DNA from: Kingdonia uniflora
Taxonomy: Eukaryota > Streptophyta > Magnoliopsida > Ranunculales > Circaeasteraceae
DNA length: 64,000 nucleotides
Direction: 5' to 3'
NCBI GenBank assembly: GCA_014058105.1
Contig: JACGCM010000635.1
Span: forward strand, 992,001-1,056,000
This document shows positions 32,301 through 43,581 of this stretch, in pieces. The notes under the pieces were generated by a model. It was not told the DNA's origin. It saw nothing but the letters and a program-made list of their open reading frames with translations, and made no database searches. The number at the start of each line of letters is the position of its first letter. The stretch's first letter is position 1. Made by a program: the position numbers and the translations under genes.

Positions 32301-32699
32301 AATAAAAGTATTAAATTTTGGACATTGGGAAAGCCGATTCACATCGTAAGCTTCAACTTAATGAGTTAAAAGAACTTCAAAATGATTCATATCAAACAGC
32401 AAAAACTTATAAGGAGCGCATGAAAGCATTTCATGACAATAATATTTTGTAAAAATATTTTAAACCAAATCAAAAAGTCTTGTTGTACTCTTCTCGGTTG
32501 TATTTGTTTCCTGGAAAACTTTAATCTCGATGGACTGGCCCTCTCATTGCTAAAACAGTTTATCCATATGATGCGGTTGAAGTTACAGAACCTAGCACTG
32601 GCAAAAGTCATAAAGTAAATGGTCAACTGCTTAAGCCATATTATAAGCATTTAAGCTTCCCCAATGAAGACTTGAAGCTCTTGGACCCCAGTCTATGAA

Positions 32700-34107
32700 G
32701 AGTGACATCCATATCTTTTTCATCAACTTTTACATAGTTTGGGGTTCCTCATTTCGTCTAGCTGAAGAAAATAAACTTAACCCTATCTGGGAGGCAACCC
32801 ATGTTATATCAGGTACTATGTTTCGATTTTTTTTCCTTCATTTAAGGTATATACTCAAACATTGGGGCAATGTTTCTTTCTAGTTTGGGGGTGGGGGAAA
32901 ATCATTCACATTTTTCACTCATTTTAGAGAAAAGAAAGGTCATTATGTTAATTTACGAGACTCTTTAGCAAGTTTCTGTAAGCTTAGAAGTATTTGGTTA
33001 TGGCCTAAATATTTTGATCGTAAAAATCGTAAATTTTAAATTTTCATCAGATACATGCTTAAAAATTTTTGGAACACTATCTTAAGCTAGATGTACTACT
33101 CTTTAATTAGAAGAAATTTCACGTTGTCTGATATTTCTCGAAACAAATGCACTTCACAGTAGTGTTGCATTTGTAACTTTTGCTAGAATTTTGACCAATC
33201 AAAGGGAATCTAGTATTTGAGGTAGAAATGATCCAATACAAGGGAAACAACTGCCTAAGAATAATTTGATCATAAAGTAATATAATAATAATTTTTATAA
33301 GTTAAAATAGCTCTAAAAACCTTCACGACGCAAGATATATTCGCATGATTAGAACTGAAAGAGAAAGAATTATCACAAATCTTGAGTATAGCCATGAACT
33401 AAGTGAAATGAGCAAGGAAAGATAACTACATGTGAGAATCCAAAGCCTAGGTCACGAAGGGGCACCAAACCCCGGCAACCTAAACCAACTGGCTGGGATT
33501 GTTGATCAAAGACTCATATTACGGAGGCTTCACTAAGGAAACAAGTACCAAAATAAAAAATGGCTTATAGTTTTTCCCCAAAATAAATAACAAGATTAAA
33601 ATTGACTATGGAACTTGTCAAACTGATCGTTGAATTTATTTCATGAAATACAAAATTACTGAATATTAACTCAAGAGCCTTAAATAAAGTTATAAGTACA
33701 ATAACTATTTTCACAACACTTGAGAATATTAGAAAAATATGTAAAATCTCATTTAATTATTGGGTAGTATCTCTAATTTCGAATAGTTCTCCAAGATCTC
33801 TAGTTATAAATATGTGAAATAATTAAATTTTAAGAGGTTCACCTTTTTAATGCTTTTACTACTATCAAATATCGATAAGTTCACTGAAATGACCTAATAA
33901 GTATCTAAGCTACTAGAATGCCCTTAATGACTTTTATGGGTATAGTCACTGTAAACCCTCACGAGACAAAACTCATCCTATATGGGTAATCTATAGGTTT
34001 GACGGCTTGTTACATATGCTAAATGCAATTGTCCTAACCACGAAAATGTTATATTTTTATTATTTTTCATTGCTCGAGGACTAGTAAACTATAAGTTTTA
34101 TAGTGTT
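32700..34107 (+). other. Element D 3' UTR
   Basis: Non-coding. TGGGAGGCAACCCATG at 32790-32805 and TAGTTTGGGGGTGGGGG at 32882-32898 (internal polypurine tract) are typical of Athila-type elements. 33600-34100 resembles the G/H 3' UTRs (GTAAACCCTCACGAGACAAA, TACATATGCTAAATGCAATT). The usual env-like ORF of this lineage is missing. Confidence 0.65.
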
Positions 34108-35433
34108 TGATGGGCATGTAAAAATGCCCATTTTACCCTACTTATTTAAGGGTTCTAGACTTCATTTTATTGCTCAAAAGATTAATTATTAATTTATTAT
34201 TATTTTAAGTTATGTTAAATAAGAGTGTACAAAAAGCTAAATTTAAGTACTAAATCTGCAACTGTTGGAGAGGACCACCTATCTAAGCTATAACTCAGAG
34301 CATCTCCAATAGGAAATAAATCTCAAGAGAAAATCAAGATAATATTTGACATATTAAGGATATTTAATTATGACTAGGAAGATTTTATTGAGTATAATAA
34401 ATATTTCACTGAGAATAGAATCTTCAAGAAAATAGTAACTGTGGAGATATAACAAGTAGGCAGATTTATATTTGCCCAAAAATTCTAAAACTTTTTGGAG
34501 AAGTTGTCAATATGTGAAGATATTTTATAAAAAAAAATCATATTTTTATACTAAGTATATATTTTTGAATAAATTCTAAAATTCGATTATATTTGATTTG
34601 GCAAAAATACACTCTTATTAAATATGTAACCCTCTCCTTCATCTTTAAATAGAGAGGTCCTGACCATGAATGATCAAACAATTTTGAGAGCTTGAGAGCA
34701 TTGCTTAGAGAGCAAAGAGATTGAAGTTCTTGGAGTTGCTTGTAACCTCGGAGCAATTGATCTTTTATAAGTTTTATTTGATCAATAAAGTATTTTTTTT
34801 TCATCATCATCATGTCTTTCTTTTTACTAATTTGTTGCATTTTAGGATTCATGTCTAGCTAAACCATCCTCCAGGGGAGGGGATGAAGCCGTATTCAATA
34901 TATATTTAATGCGATCAATTAAACGTAAATTGCTCATTTTGTTTTAACGTCAAAACCATATTTTTGTTAATAATTTTATTATTGCTTTATGATTAAATTA
35001 ATATAAATCAAGTTTTATGAATGTTAATATAGTTGATTTTAGTTGCACAATTATTATTAACATTGGATTGTGAATCAAAGATTAACGGAACGTATTTAGC
35101 TTGCTTTAACGTTTTGTATTTTCACATATGATTTCTCATCTAATGTATTTTGATAAATTTGTTTCTTAAGATATGGTAAATAGGTATTTGGTCAAAATCA
35201 TTATTTATTCCAAGAGCAATTTATGCATGTATTTACGTTGAGTATATATTTACGGTGAATCCCCGTTTCCCCAAGTCTTTAATTTATTTGTAACCTTAAA
35301 AATCTCTTAAAAAAAATTTAGTTCTTTTATTTATTAGTTTAGTAATTTGATTTGAAAACATTATCTAACAATTGTTTGGCCTAGTGAACGACAAAACAAT
35401 TTATTTGTAACCCGATTTGATACGGTTTTATCA
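34108..35433 (+). repeat. 3' LTR of element D
   Basis: 1326 bp, TGATGGGCATG...GTTTTATCA; same structure as 24845-26178. Confidence 0.85.
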
Positions 35434-35438
35434 AAGTG

Positions 35439-35764
35439 TCCTCGATCCAAGGGAGCAATCCCCCTTACCAATATACTGTTATGGTTTATAGAAAAACATA
35501 TTTAGCATTGGGCATGTCTTCTACATTTAGGATTAGGAACAAGAAACAATGGGGCAAGGAAGAGAACATGCATACACATCTGAAGTAAAAGTTAGGGCAC
35601 AGGAAAAAAGAAAATAAATTACTAGAACCAAACAAAAAGCTTACAAATTTTCCCTAATAAAGGTCAAACCAACAAAAGTCATTAACTGTGAAACCCCATT
35701 TGTAGACAAACAGCTGAAGAAGTTGATAGATATCATGCAAAGCATAGATGGAGACAAAAGGGGC
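35439..35764 (-). other. Probable intron remnant of the GIF-like fragment
   Basis: Directly follows the GIF-like exon 1 on the minus strand and is cut by element D. No second exon found in it. Confidence 0.35.
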
Positions 35765-35842
35765 CTGTTGAATGTGTTCAGTTGTGACATTATAATAGGC
35801 AGACATCATGGGCTGCATTTGCATGATGTTTTACTGCTGCAT
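35765..35842 (-). pseudogene. GRF-interacting factor (GIF/AN3-like) exon 1 remnant
   Basis: 26 codons on the minus strand starting ATG at 35842: MQQ, stop, NIMQMQPMMSAYYN, VTTEHIQQ. The M-Q-M-Q-P-M-M...YY...NVT-x-HIQQ pattern is the start of plant GIF/ANGUSTIFOLIA3 transcriptional co-activators (SSXT domain, PF05030), whose first exon ends after HIQQ. An in-frame TAA at codon 4 and loss of the GT donor (GC follows the exon) mark it as a pseudogene. A CT-rich 5' leader (GTGTGTGAGTTGAAGAG) and the duplicated upstream block lie just upstream. Confidence 0.62.
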
Positions 35843-36081
35843 CTTTGATCTTTTTCTCTTCAACTCACACACAGAGCTAGAGATGTTTTGCATTGGGTTT
35901 TACGACAACAACAACCACCACACACAGAAGTACAAGAGGGAATTTAGAGGTTTAATTTAGTGTTTAGAGAGTCAATAAAGTAGAAGAGCCATTTGGCAAG
36001 TAACAATGTAAGCTCACGTCAGCTCTTCATCAGCTAGATTTTCTCTCATTTTAATGTTTTGGGCTTTGGTCAATCCATGAT

Positions 36082-36335
36082 GCTTTCCTTCCATCAACTC
36101 CAGTGCCTTTTAGTTTTTACAGTTTTAGATATTTTTTATTACATTTTCATTGGAGAGATCACATAGAGATGTACATTTTTTTTATAGCTCACCATATTCG
36201 CCTATCCCTTCCGCTAGCAATCTTTTTTCTCAAATGATTTTTTGACAGTAAACATTTATTACGACTGATGCCATGCTTCTCAATGTGAGAATAACTGAAT
36301 AAGGCACCTCGACTCTGCTGCCCATTTGCTTTACC
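36082..36335 (-). repeat. Block upstream of GIF-like exon 1, duplicated at 16.7 kb
   Basis: 254 bp whose reverse complement matches 16733-16985. On the minus strand an 87-codon frame (36452-36189) crosses it (GKANGQQSRGALFSYSHIEK). The other copy has stops in this frame, so I do not regard it as coding. Likely the promoter/5' flank of the ancestral GIF gene. Confidence 0.55.
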
Positions 36336-36558
36336 CTTTCTTTTTTTACACTGCCCACTGCAATACAGGATCATAGAGATGTTATATAAGGCCATCATGG
36401 AGCAGAGTTTTTTCCAGGTCTGAACTCGTAACTTCTTCGGAGATCTTACCATCTTACACTATTTCTCCACACCTCCTCAAAAAAAAAATCACCCACAGCT
36501 TTAATTGATGATAAAACATACATGAATAATACACAGTACAAAATAGCAGGATGAAGAC

Positions 36559-36569
36559 ACTATTAAGTA
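36559..36569. repeat. Target-site duplication of the 36.5-kb MULE, left
   Basis: ACTATTAAGTA, repeated exactly at 38517-38527. Confidence 0.75.
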
Positions 36570-38516
36570 GGGCTTTTAGCTTATACCCCCTATTTGGTTC
36601 CTCATATTAGTGTCTAGCCCCTGCAATTGCCACACATGAGTGATGACCCCCCATTTTGACCTTGACTGTTAGTCAACAGATTTTGACTAACCTTGACCTC
36701 ATTTGAAAATAGGTTAACTCGATTTTACCCCTCACACGTGACAAACACGTGATCTGCTATTTTCTCTCCTTCAAATATCTCACTAAACTTCTGCATCTCT
36801 CTCCTTCTATCCCTCGAACAAATTTTTGACTCTCTTTATCTCTATTTGGAGCTTGATAGATGGTAGTGGGTTAAACAAATATGAAGAATTAAAGTTTATC
36901 ACCATTAATTTAAAGTTCTGGAGATTCTGAAAATGGGGGTAAAGACAAAGTGCAGGCAGAAATGTGGAGGGTTTTTTTTTTCACAAAAAAAAAAAGATAG
37001 TGAGTGATGGAGAATATAAAAACTTTGTTCAAACAATTGTAAAGTGAGAGCTAAGTGATGGAGAAGAGAGAAACAGTCATTGTGAGTGATACAGGAGAAA
37101 GAGAAAGAGTTGTTGTCAAATTAATTTGGGTGAAAATTCCCACTTAAGGCACACGTGTTTGACATGTGAGATTAGGGTTGTACACGGGTCGGGTAGGCCC
37201 GGGTTTAGGCCTGGATCTGACCCGACCCGAAAATACCGGGTCTTCAATTTTCAAACTCGAACCCGAACCGACATACTCCACGACCCGGACCAGAAGTGAA
37301 CCAGAACTGTCGGGTCGGGTCGGGTTTGTAGATCGGGTTTGCACAAAGGGTCCAACTTTTGATTCTTCTTTTCAAATTTAGCCAAGTATAAATTATCTTT
37401 GAGGTACAAGAAAAATAAACAACATAAAACAAGAGACAAACACAACCCATCACAACTATTAAGTGTGCCATTAAGCAGCTTTTGCTGTACAAACACCATA
37501 GTAATAATACCTACAATTATATGAAAAATAATCTAGATCTCCATTCATCCCTGATCTTGCTTTGATCTCTTCACCAAAGATGATCCCACTAGAGTTACTT
37601 ATAACACCCATGTCTTTGTCTGTAACAAATCTGTCTCCTCTACCTTCAAACATTCTCTGCCTTTTTATTGCTTCTCTTTTGAGATCAAGATCATCAATTT
37701 AATAGATCATCACTAAGATGGGTCAGTAGTGAGTGATCATACCTTTGAGAGAAAAGAAAATGATTTTTGATGGGTACAACACAAAGAGGAAGGCAATGGA
37801 GGTTCAATATGGGCAACATCTTCAACTTCAACTTTGAGTGATCTTCAACTTTTAGTGGTCTTGAAAAGAAAAGGATTTGTGATGGCACAACAATCATAAA
37901 GTTTCATCACAAATACATGATAAAATTTGTAGAAGATAAGCACTCGATCTACAACACCGTGAAACAACATATCTAACTTCTTGCGCCATTGTTGCAGAAG
38001 AAATGCTTCAAAGAGAGATGTGTTAGTGGGAGAAGGTCGGCTGCTAGATTTTAGAGAGAGAGAGATGAGTTGTGGAGAGAGGGAGGACAGCTGCAAGGAT
38101 TTTTAGTCTTAAATATAACAAAGGTCAGTTCGGGTTCAACCCGACTACCGAACCTAATTATCAAAACCGAAATGACGATAATCGAGTGGCTATATATTTA
38201 ATTGAAACCAACCCGGGTTGTGATCAAACCCGGACAGAACCAGTCGGTTCGGATCGGTCCAGGTCGGATTGGCGGGTTGGCGGGTTTGATGTACAACCCT
38301 ACATGAGATAATAACTGATTTAACATGTTAAAAAGATACATGAGTGAGACGTGGAAGGGAAAAAGAGAGATGATATGTTTTAAACAGAAGTCAGCATTAA
38401 CCAAAGCTTTTTGACTAACAGTTAAGGCTAAAATGGGGGGTCATCACTCATATGTAGAAAATGTGGAGGGTAGACACTAATATATGGACCAAATGGGGGG
38501 CATAAGCTAAAAAAAC
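36570..38516. mobile_element. MULE-like element with 11-bp TSD
   Basis: 1947 bp. Terminal inverted repeats of about 140 bp: GGGCTTTTAGCTTATACCCC at the left and, on the minus strand from 38516, GTTTTTTTTAGCTTATGCCC, continuing through ATTAGTGTCTA and ATGAGTGATGACCCCCCATT. Exact 11-bp direct repeats flank it. Long TIRs and a 9-11 bp TSD are characteristic of Mutator-like elements. No transposase inside, so non-autonomous. A hAT-like element is nested within. Confidence 0.78.
37173..38301. mobile_element. hAT-like element nested in the MULE
   Basis: Inverted termini TAGGGTTGTACA (37173) and TAGGGTTGTACATC (minus strand, from 38301), followed inward by GGGTCGGG / CCGGGTT-rich segments typical of the plant hAT elements that begin with (T/C)AGGG-x-TGTA. 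8-bp flanks TGTGAGAT and CATGAGAT agree at six positions. No hAT transposase; the interior holds short open stretches only (for example, minus 37653-37471). Confidence 0.6.
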
Positions 38517-38527
38517 ACTATTAAGTA

Positions 38528-39676
38528 ATAGGATAAACGGTGCCATAGTGCAATCACTAAATAAAGAGCTAAAGTTTACCATCACATAATTGAAATTCTA
38601 TATGCTCGTAATTAATGTATTTCGAGAAAATAGGTTAAAACAATTCCTATCAATCAATAGTCTAAGGTTAAACAGAAACAATCAAAAGCAAAGACAAGGA
38701 ATTAAAGGATGCAAGCAAATGTTCACCCTGTGGAAACTCCTTACTCAGAAGAAAAACCACAGGTCGTTGTTGAGGATCATGATAACCTAAAGTTTTACTA
38801 ATCAAAAAGAGTTATATTGAATTACACTTACAGATTTAATAACCTAGTCTCAAGATTATCACTCTTCTGACTAAAGCTTCGCGCTCCACCTTCTTCTTGT
38901 TCTCACAATAACTTTTCTTGATCTCTCACCAAGAAACTTCTTCTATTCTCACAACAGCCCATCTTGATGTCTCACCAAGAAACTTCTTCTAGAATCGCTC
39001 TTGAACAAATAATTGGAAAGTCTTTAAAACCCTAACTCAACATCAATCTTAAGATCAAAAGATGATTGATTGATCTTCAGCTCTTCTTGCTCTCTGATAA
39101 TGTCTATTTGAGCCTTTTGAAAGAAAAGCGTTTTGCCCAAGAAAAGAGAGAGCGAGAAACAGAAACTAGGGTTTCTTTAAATAGTAGTTCTATTTTTCTC
39201 GATATTCGTTCGAACAAGACCAAAAGTCGTTAGAATGAATCACGACTAATTTGGTCAAAAACCCTAGAAAGTTTACATCTCGTTCGAACGACAATTTCCT
39301 ATGGGACAAATTTCCAGGAGACATGATACTTCGTTCAAACGACAAGAAAACTCGTTCGAACAAAAATTGCCAATAGGCCAAATTTCCAAGAAACATGATA
39401 CTTCGTTCGAATGACAATAAAACTCGTTCGAACGTCAAAATTATCTATGGGCCAAATTTCCAGGGGACTTGACACTTCATTCAAACGACAAGAAATCTCG
39501 TTCGAACGTCAAAATAGATAAAGGCTCCTCCCTTTTATTAGAGAGTAATACTTACCTTCTGTCCAGTGATCTGTGTCTTCGACTGAGATAACTAGAAACT
39601 CCACAAACACGAAATGAGACAAATAAAACCTTTCAATAATAATCCTCAATATCATAATCATCATCAGAAAATCTAA
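38528..39676 (-). mobile_element. LTR-like fragment (minus strand)
   Basis: Read on the minus strand: TTCGAA tandem repeats, a TATA-like ACTATTTAAAGAAACC (about 39172-39187), a CT-rich leader, duplicated AGAAGAAGTTTCTTGGTGAG segments (38890-39000), and TAAGGAGTTTCCACAGGGTG near 38730, reminiscent of copia LTR R/U5 regions. No boundaries or internal domains could be fixed. The MULE at 36570 interrupts DNA on its left. Confidence 0.4.
39208..39520. repeat. About 72-bp tandem repeat centred on CGTTCGAACG
   Basis: About three and a half units. Each pairs two TTCGAA sites (CTTCGTTCGAACGACAAG and ACTCGTTCGAACG) with GGGCCAAATTTCCAGGGGAC. A near-identical unit occurs at 62990-63165 within a Tekay/Del-like LTR, and a looser array at 58050-58380. 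Confidence 0.8.
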
Positions 39677-40052
39677 TATAAATCTGCAAATGTGTAAGTT
39701 TAATTTATACTTGATTTAACACAAAGTTTGAACTAGATCTCAAATAAAATTTAATAAGATGAAAACTCAACTCTTTTCATAAACAAATCAACTCTGTTAA
39801 CTACTGAAGAACAAACAACTTATACCTTCCCTTTTATAGAACACAAGGGGGATTAGAATTAGCAATCCTAATTTTAATCAAAATAGAATTTTACTTAAAT
39901 TGGGAAAACTTATTCTTTAACCTTGTTTTGGTTAAATAAGTAAATTGCTAAAATCGACTTGGCATCTCCAGCAACAGTGAGGCTTAAATTAAAATAACAT
40001 AAATAAATATAATACGTTGACGGTGAGAATGACTATTAGATGATGATTCACA
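39677..40052 (-). repeat. 3' LTR of element E
   Basis: 376 bp; on the minus strand preceded by the polypurine tract AGAGGGAGGGATTTGA (40053-40068). TATA box TCTATAAAAGGGAAGG near 39825-39840. Confidence 0.75.
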
Positions 40053-40307
40053 TCAAATCCCTCCCTCTACGAAAGATTTAGACCACAAAATTGATAAGTT
40101 TTCAAAACATCACGGAACTCAAAACTTTTTGACATGGCATACCCATCTTCAAGCATCAAATTCAACCATGGAATCTATTGTAAACCGAGGTCGTACCCAT
40201 GTGTGGGGGTATGATATTGTCACCAACATCCCTATATCCATTAACGTCAATAATTAAAAGCTAAAAAAATATTATGGCATGTTTTTCCCAAAATGGGTCA
40301 GCACACA
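40053..40307 (-). mobile_element. Element E internal 3' remnant
   Basis: On the minus strand GATGTTGGTGACAATATCAT then CCCCACACATGGGTACGA, homologous to element F 21638-21677 (REVGDDIVPPL-type peptide). Ends in E's polypurine tract. 40303-40307 (ACACA) abuts element B and matches GCACA at 52593-52597 in four of five positions. Confidence 0.6.
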
Positions 40308-40782
40308 TGTAATGGCATGCTTTTTGGGAGGATAATCTTTGCCAATATATTTAGTAAGGATGGTACAATAATAAGCTTTAAACAAATAATATTTTACGCA
40401 GAAACTTAGTAAAGGCTGAGAAAAACCACGACCTCGAGGAGGATTTTAATGTAAAATCTAATAGTTTGCTCGTTATTACAATTTGTTGGGTGATAGTACA
40501 ATAAGGAAGAATTAATAGTCAAGTTGCGGATCTGAATAATCTATTCTCTGCCTATATTTATAGTAGATACAAGCAGTTTACAAAAGAAAAACAGTTTCCG
40601 ATTTTGGGGGAGTGGGCAAACTTTGCGGATCTAAAGCGGCTCTTTCTTGACCAAGCACAACTACTACTTTCAGTAGGTCGAGGACTTGTGGTTATAGATG
40701 TGGCATCTTCTCGAATGATAGGCTGTCTTTAACTATGTTACGCTGGCTTATCATTATCAAATTTGTGAAATATGCTACTACA
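40308..40782 (-). repeat. 3' LTR of element B
   Basis: 475 bp, TGTAGTAGCATATTTCAC...CATTACA on the minus strand. Preceded by polypurine tract AAGAATGGGGCGAT (40783-40796). Confidence 0.85.
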
Positions 40783-40969
40783 ATCGCCCCATTCTTAACA
40801 TAAGTACTTGTGGTTGTGTCGAGAAGAAATTGGAAGCTAAAGAGGTTATTGAATGGTACACAAGTCTTTATTTTGTCATTTTCAAGGTCAAAGTCAGGTG
40901 AAACTGGTCATATTTTTTCTGAGGGGCTTTTAATGTTGAGCATTGGACTTTACAACTAGAAGTGGAGGT

Positions 40970-40978
40970 TATGAATAG
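40970..40978 (+). promoter_or_regulatory. Decayed TATA box of the B antisense gene
   Basis: TATGAATAG, at the position of TATAAATAG in A, about 40-45 bp upstream of the ATG at 41016. Confidence 0.35.
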
Positions 40979-43581
40979 ATGCTTAAAGAAGGATTTGTTC
41001 AGTGGTTGATTGGGAATGATGTCGCCCCAGGCGTGGCGCAGCAAGTGGCCTGAGGTTGTAGACGGTGACCGTGATGACTATACAGAGGTAAATTTTGGTT
41101 GTATGTCTTTGTTGCTTAATCCTGTAGCGGTGGTCATCATAGTGGGAAGAATTGAGGGAGGTAGAGCTAGAGAGCGTTTTAACGTGGGGTATCTATTAGA
41201 GCTAGTGTCAGTTTCTATTGCAGATGGTATTGGAGTTTATCAAATATTTGGAGAAGGGGTTACTGCTCATATTGAAGATGATGATGCGAAAGTTGGCTTG
41301 GCGTCCTGTGGATCTATTTAGAAGTTCCCTGTCCTAAGATTCATTGAGTTTCTTAGGATATCGTTAACCATTTTTCCAGAGATAATGTCAGATTCAGGTA
41401 AAAAGAAGTACATAGCACTTAGTCCTTCATGTCGAATAATAGATTGAAATATAGCTGGATGTAATCTAATCGAAAGAGTGAATTCTCGAATGTAAAATGA
41501 AACGGATTATTTATGAATAAACTTTAAGCTTTAATATTTTATTGTGTCTGCAGTTTGCGATCTCCAAGTTTGAAATATACAAGTAATTGAATTATTTGAT
41601 GTCGAGGTAGATTGTGCTGAATGTATATGAATCTCGAGTTTAATAGATTTCAAAGTATAGATTTTGTGTAGGGCCAAGAATAGATTTTGAGGATGATTGA
41701 TTTGACTATGATTTGAAAGTTCCAATGAAAAATAAATGTCGGATTTGATTGACTTACGACTTTGTTGTACTATAAGTATCTCATGTACTTGGAAAAGTTG
41801 AGATTGTGTTTTGAGAAAATGGAAAAGACTAGGGCGCAAGTTTGTAAGGAATAGTTCAATCGTGTTCAGGAGAAGAATTGGGAAATGGTGAAGCGATACT
41901 TCAAAAACCGGTGCGTTAATTTTTGAGTGGAAATGCCAGTAGAACCGAATTAATAAGAAATAAGTGAGGCAGAGGCGAAGGATACAGAAGATGAGCTTCA
42001 GTTTTATTGCCTACTTGAATTTTTAAGTCCTCTGAAGCATGTAAGTTACTCGTGTTAAACTGCTGGTTAGGGAATAGGAGGCTGTTGCTACCCAAAATTG
42101 TTGAAGACATTTTGCTTTGTTAAGCAGGGTAATGTAATGATAAAATAAGTGTTGAATTGTGAAATAGAAAAATGTTGGTTTGCCAGTATTTTTTGTCGAT
42201 GTTTGCAGTGAAAAATGTTTGTCAAATATATTGTGACTCGTGTGACTGCATGAAATTTGCTAACACAATATGGCATGTTGGTAATTGAATTTGCCGAATA
42301 AAATTTGAAAAATGAATTATGTGTGGAAGATCTTCCCGATAATATAGGAGAATTGTAAATAAGGTAAAATGTGTGTGGGTAATGATAAAATTTAAATTGC
42401 GAGGTGTACTCCTATGGGAGATATTTAAAAGTATAAGGAAATTGATGTACAACATCTTTATCATAAAATAGGTTGTGCTTTGTCGAGTATAGATATATCA
42501 GTAGATGTTCAAAGAGATATGGAAGGGTTGGAGCAACTGTACATGGGTTTGTTGGCTTTTAGAAGGTGAAGAATCAAATACTTTGACAAAAAATGGGTAA
42601 GGCGTTATGCTCGAGTACTTGAACGGTCACAAAGTAGTGCAATGAGCAGTCGTATGGTGTCTATAAATATCCCCGTGGTAGCCGACTATTCACATTTCAC
42701 AAATTTTAAAAAAATTCCTTAAAGTGTAAATTCCTTGAGCTCGTTACTAGAATCGTTGTCAACAATTGGGAAGGAGGAGATAAGTATTTTAATTGAGAAG
42801 GTAAAATATGTTAAGCAGAGGGATACCGAAGCAGCGTGAATTCAAGGTTAGTGGTTTCGTTATATTTGTTCATATTCTTAGATTCTGTTGAGAACTTTTA
42901 TAGATTTAGGCACTTAAGTGATAGTATAAGAATTTGATTGCATTTAGATGGTTGTAAGGTAAGTAATTAGGGAAATACTGTAGTAGGGTTTTTTGTAAAT
43001 TGGTTGTGATATGGAGTGCGTATGGTGGTTTAATTGTGACATTGCTGTCAAAAATGTTTATAGGGGTATTGGAGAGAGAGAGGTTGTTAAAAATGGGTGG
43101 TAATTATTAAAGAGAGTGATTGATGGGTGTCGCTGTCTTTACAATGCGACTGTGGAGGAATTTGCCAAATTTGGGAGGATTTCGGTAATGAATTACCAAA
43201 TTATGTGTGGTGTGGCCAGATTTTACGTCGGAGATGGTGGATTCCCATTTTTTTTGAATTTGATTCGTTTTGGCAGGAAACTGGCAAAGTATATTCGAGA
43301 AGTTTGAGGTTCCTAAATTTTTAGACAAAACATTAGTATAGTAATCGAAGTTAGGACATACAAAAATGTACTAAGTATTTATTGTATCGAGAACTGAATA
43401 TAGTAATTGTTTGTGTAGATAATAATGATGTTTTTCAGATTGTAATAGGAAATAAGATAATGATGTGTTGGAGATTAAACTCGACAACTATATGAATAGT
43501 AGCATATGAACATATATAATTGTCAAATATGAGATATACTAATTGTTAAAAAATGGAATCTAATTTTCAGGTTCATAAAAA

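Larger units (their letters stand above)
24845..35433 (+). mobile_element. Element D: Athila-like Ty3/gypsy retrotransposon, two LTRs
   Basis: 10.6 kb: LTR 1334 bp, decayed PBS, about 1.6-kb leader, gag, protease, RT, RNase H, integrase, about 1.4-kb 3' UTR and LTR 1326 bp. AAGT on both sides (24841-24844 and 35434-35437) is a 4-bp match to a TSD. RT and RNase H motifs (CIDYRKL, CDASDYAIG, TEKELL-type) and the conserved TGGGAGGCAACCCATG after pol place it with Athila-type elements. No env-like ORF is seen. Many stops and frameshifts. Confidence 0.85.

Noticed and set aside
32880..34107. env-like ORF in element D
   Set aside because: No open frame of useful length and no transmembrane pattern; this lineage often has one, but it is absent here.
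36189..36452. 87-codon minus frame GKANGQQSRGALFSYSHIEK...
   Set aside because: The duplicate at 16.7 kb has several stops in this frame, and the block lies upstream of an exon; more likely non-coding.
37144..37499. Overlapping frames rich in R, P, G and T (TRPDSSGSLL, RSEPELSGRVG)
   Set aside because: They arise from CCCGACCCG-type terminal repeats of the nested hAT-like element.
39190..39438. 82-codon minus frame with repeated SFERSIM...GNLA
   Set aside because: By-product of the TTCGAA tandem repeat; no conservation in the 63-kb copy.
39208..39520. Heat-shock elements
   Set aside because: The motif is TTCGAA without the two-base spacer required in nTTCnnGAAn.
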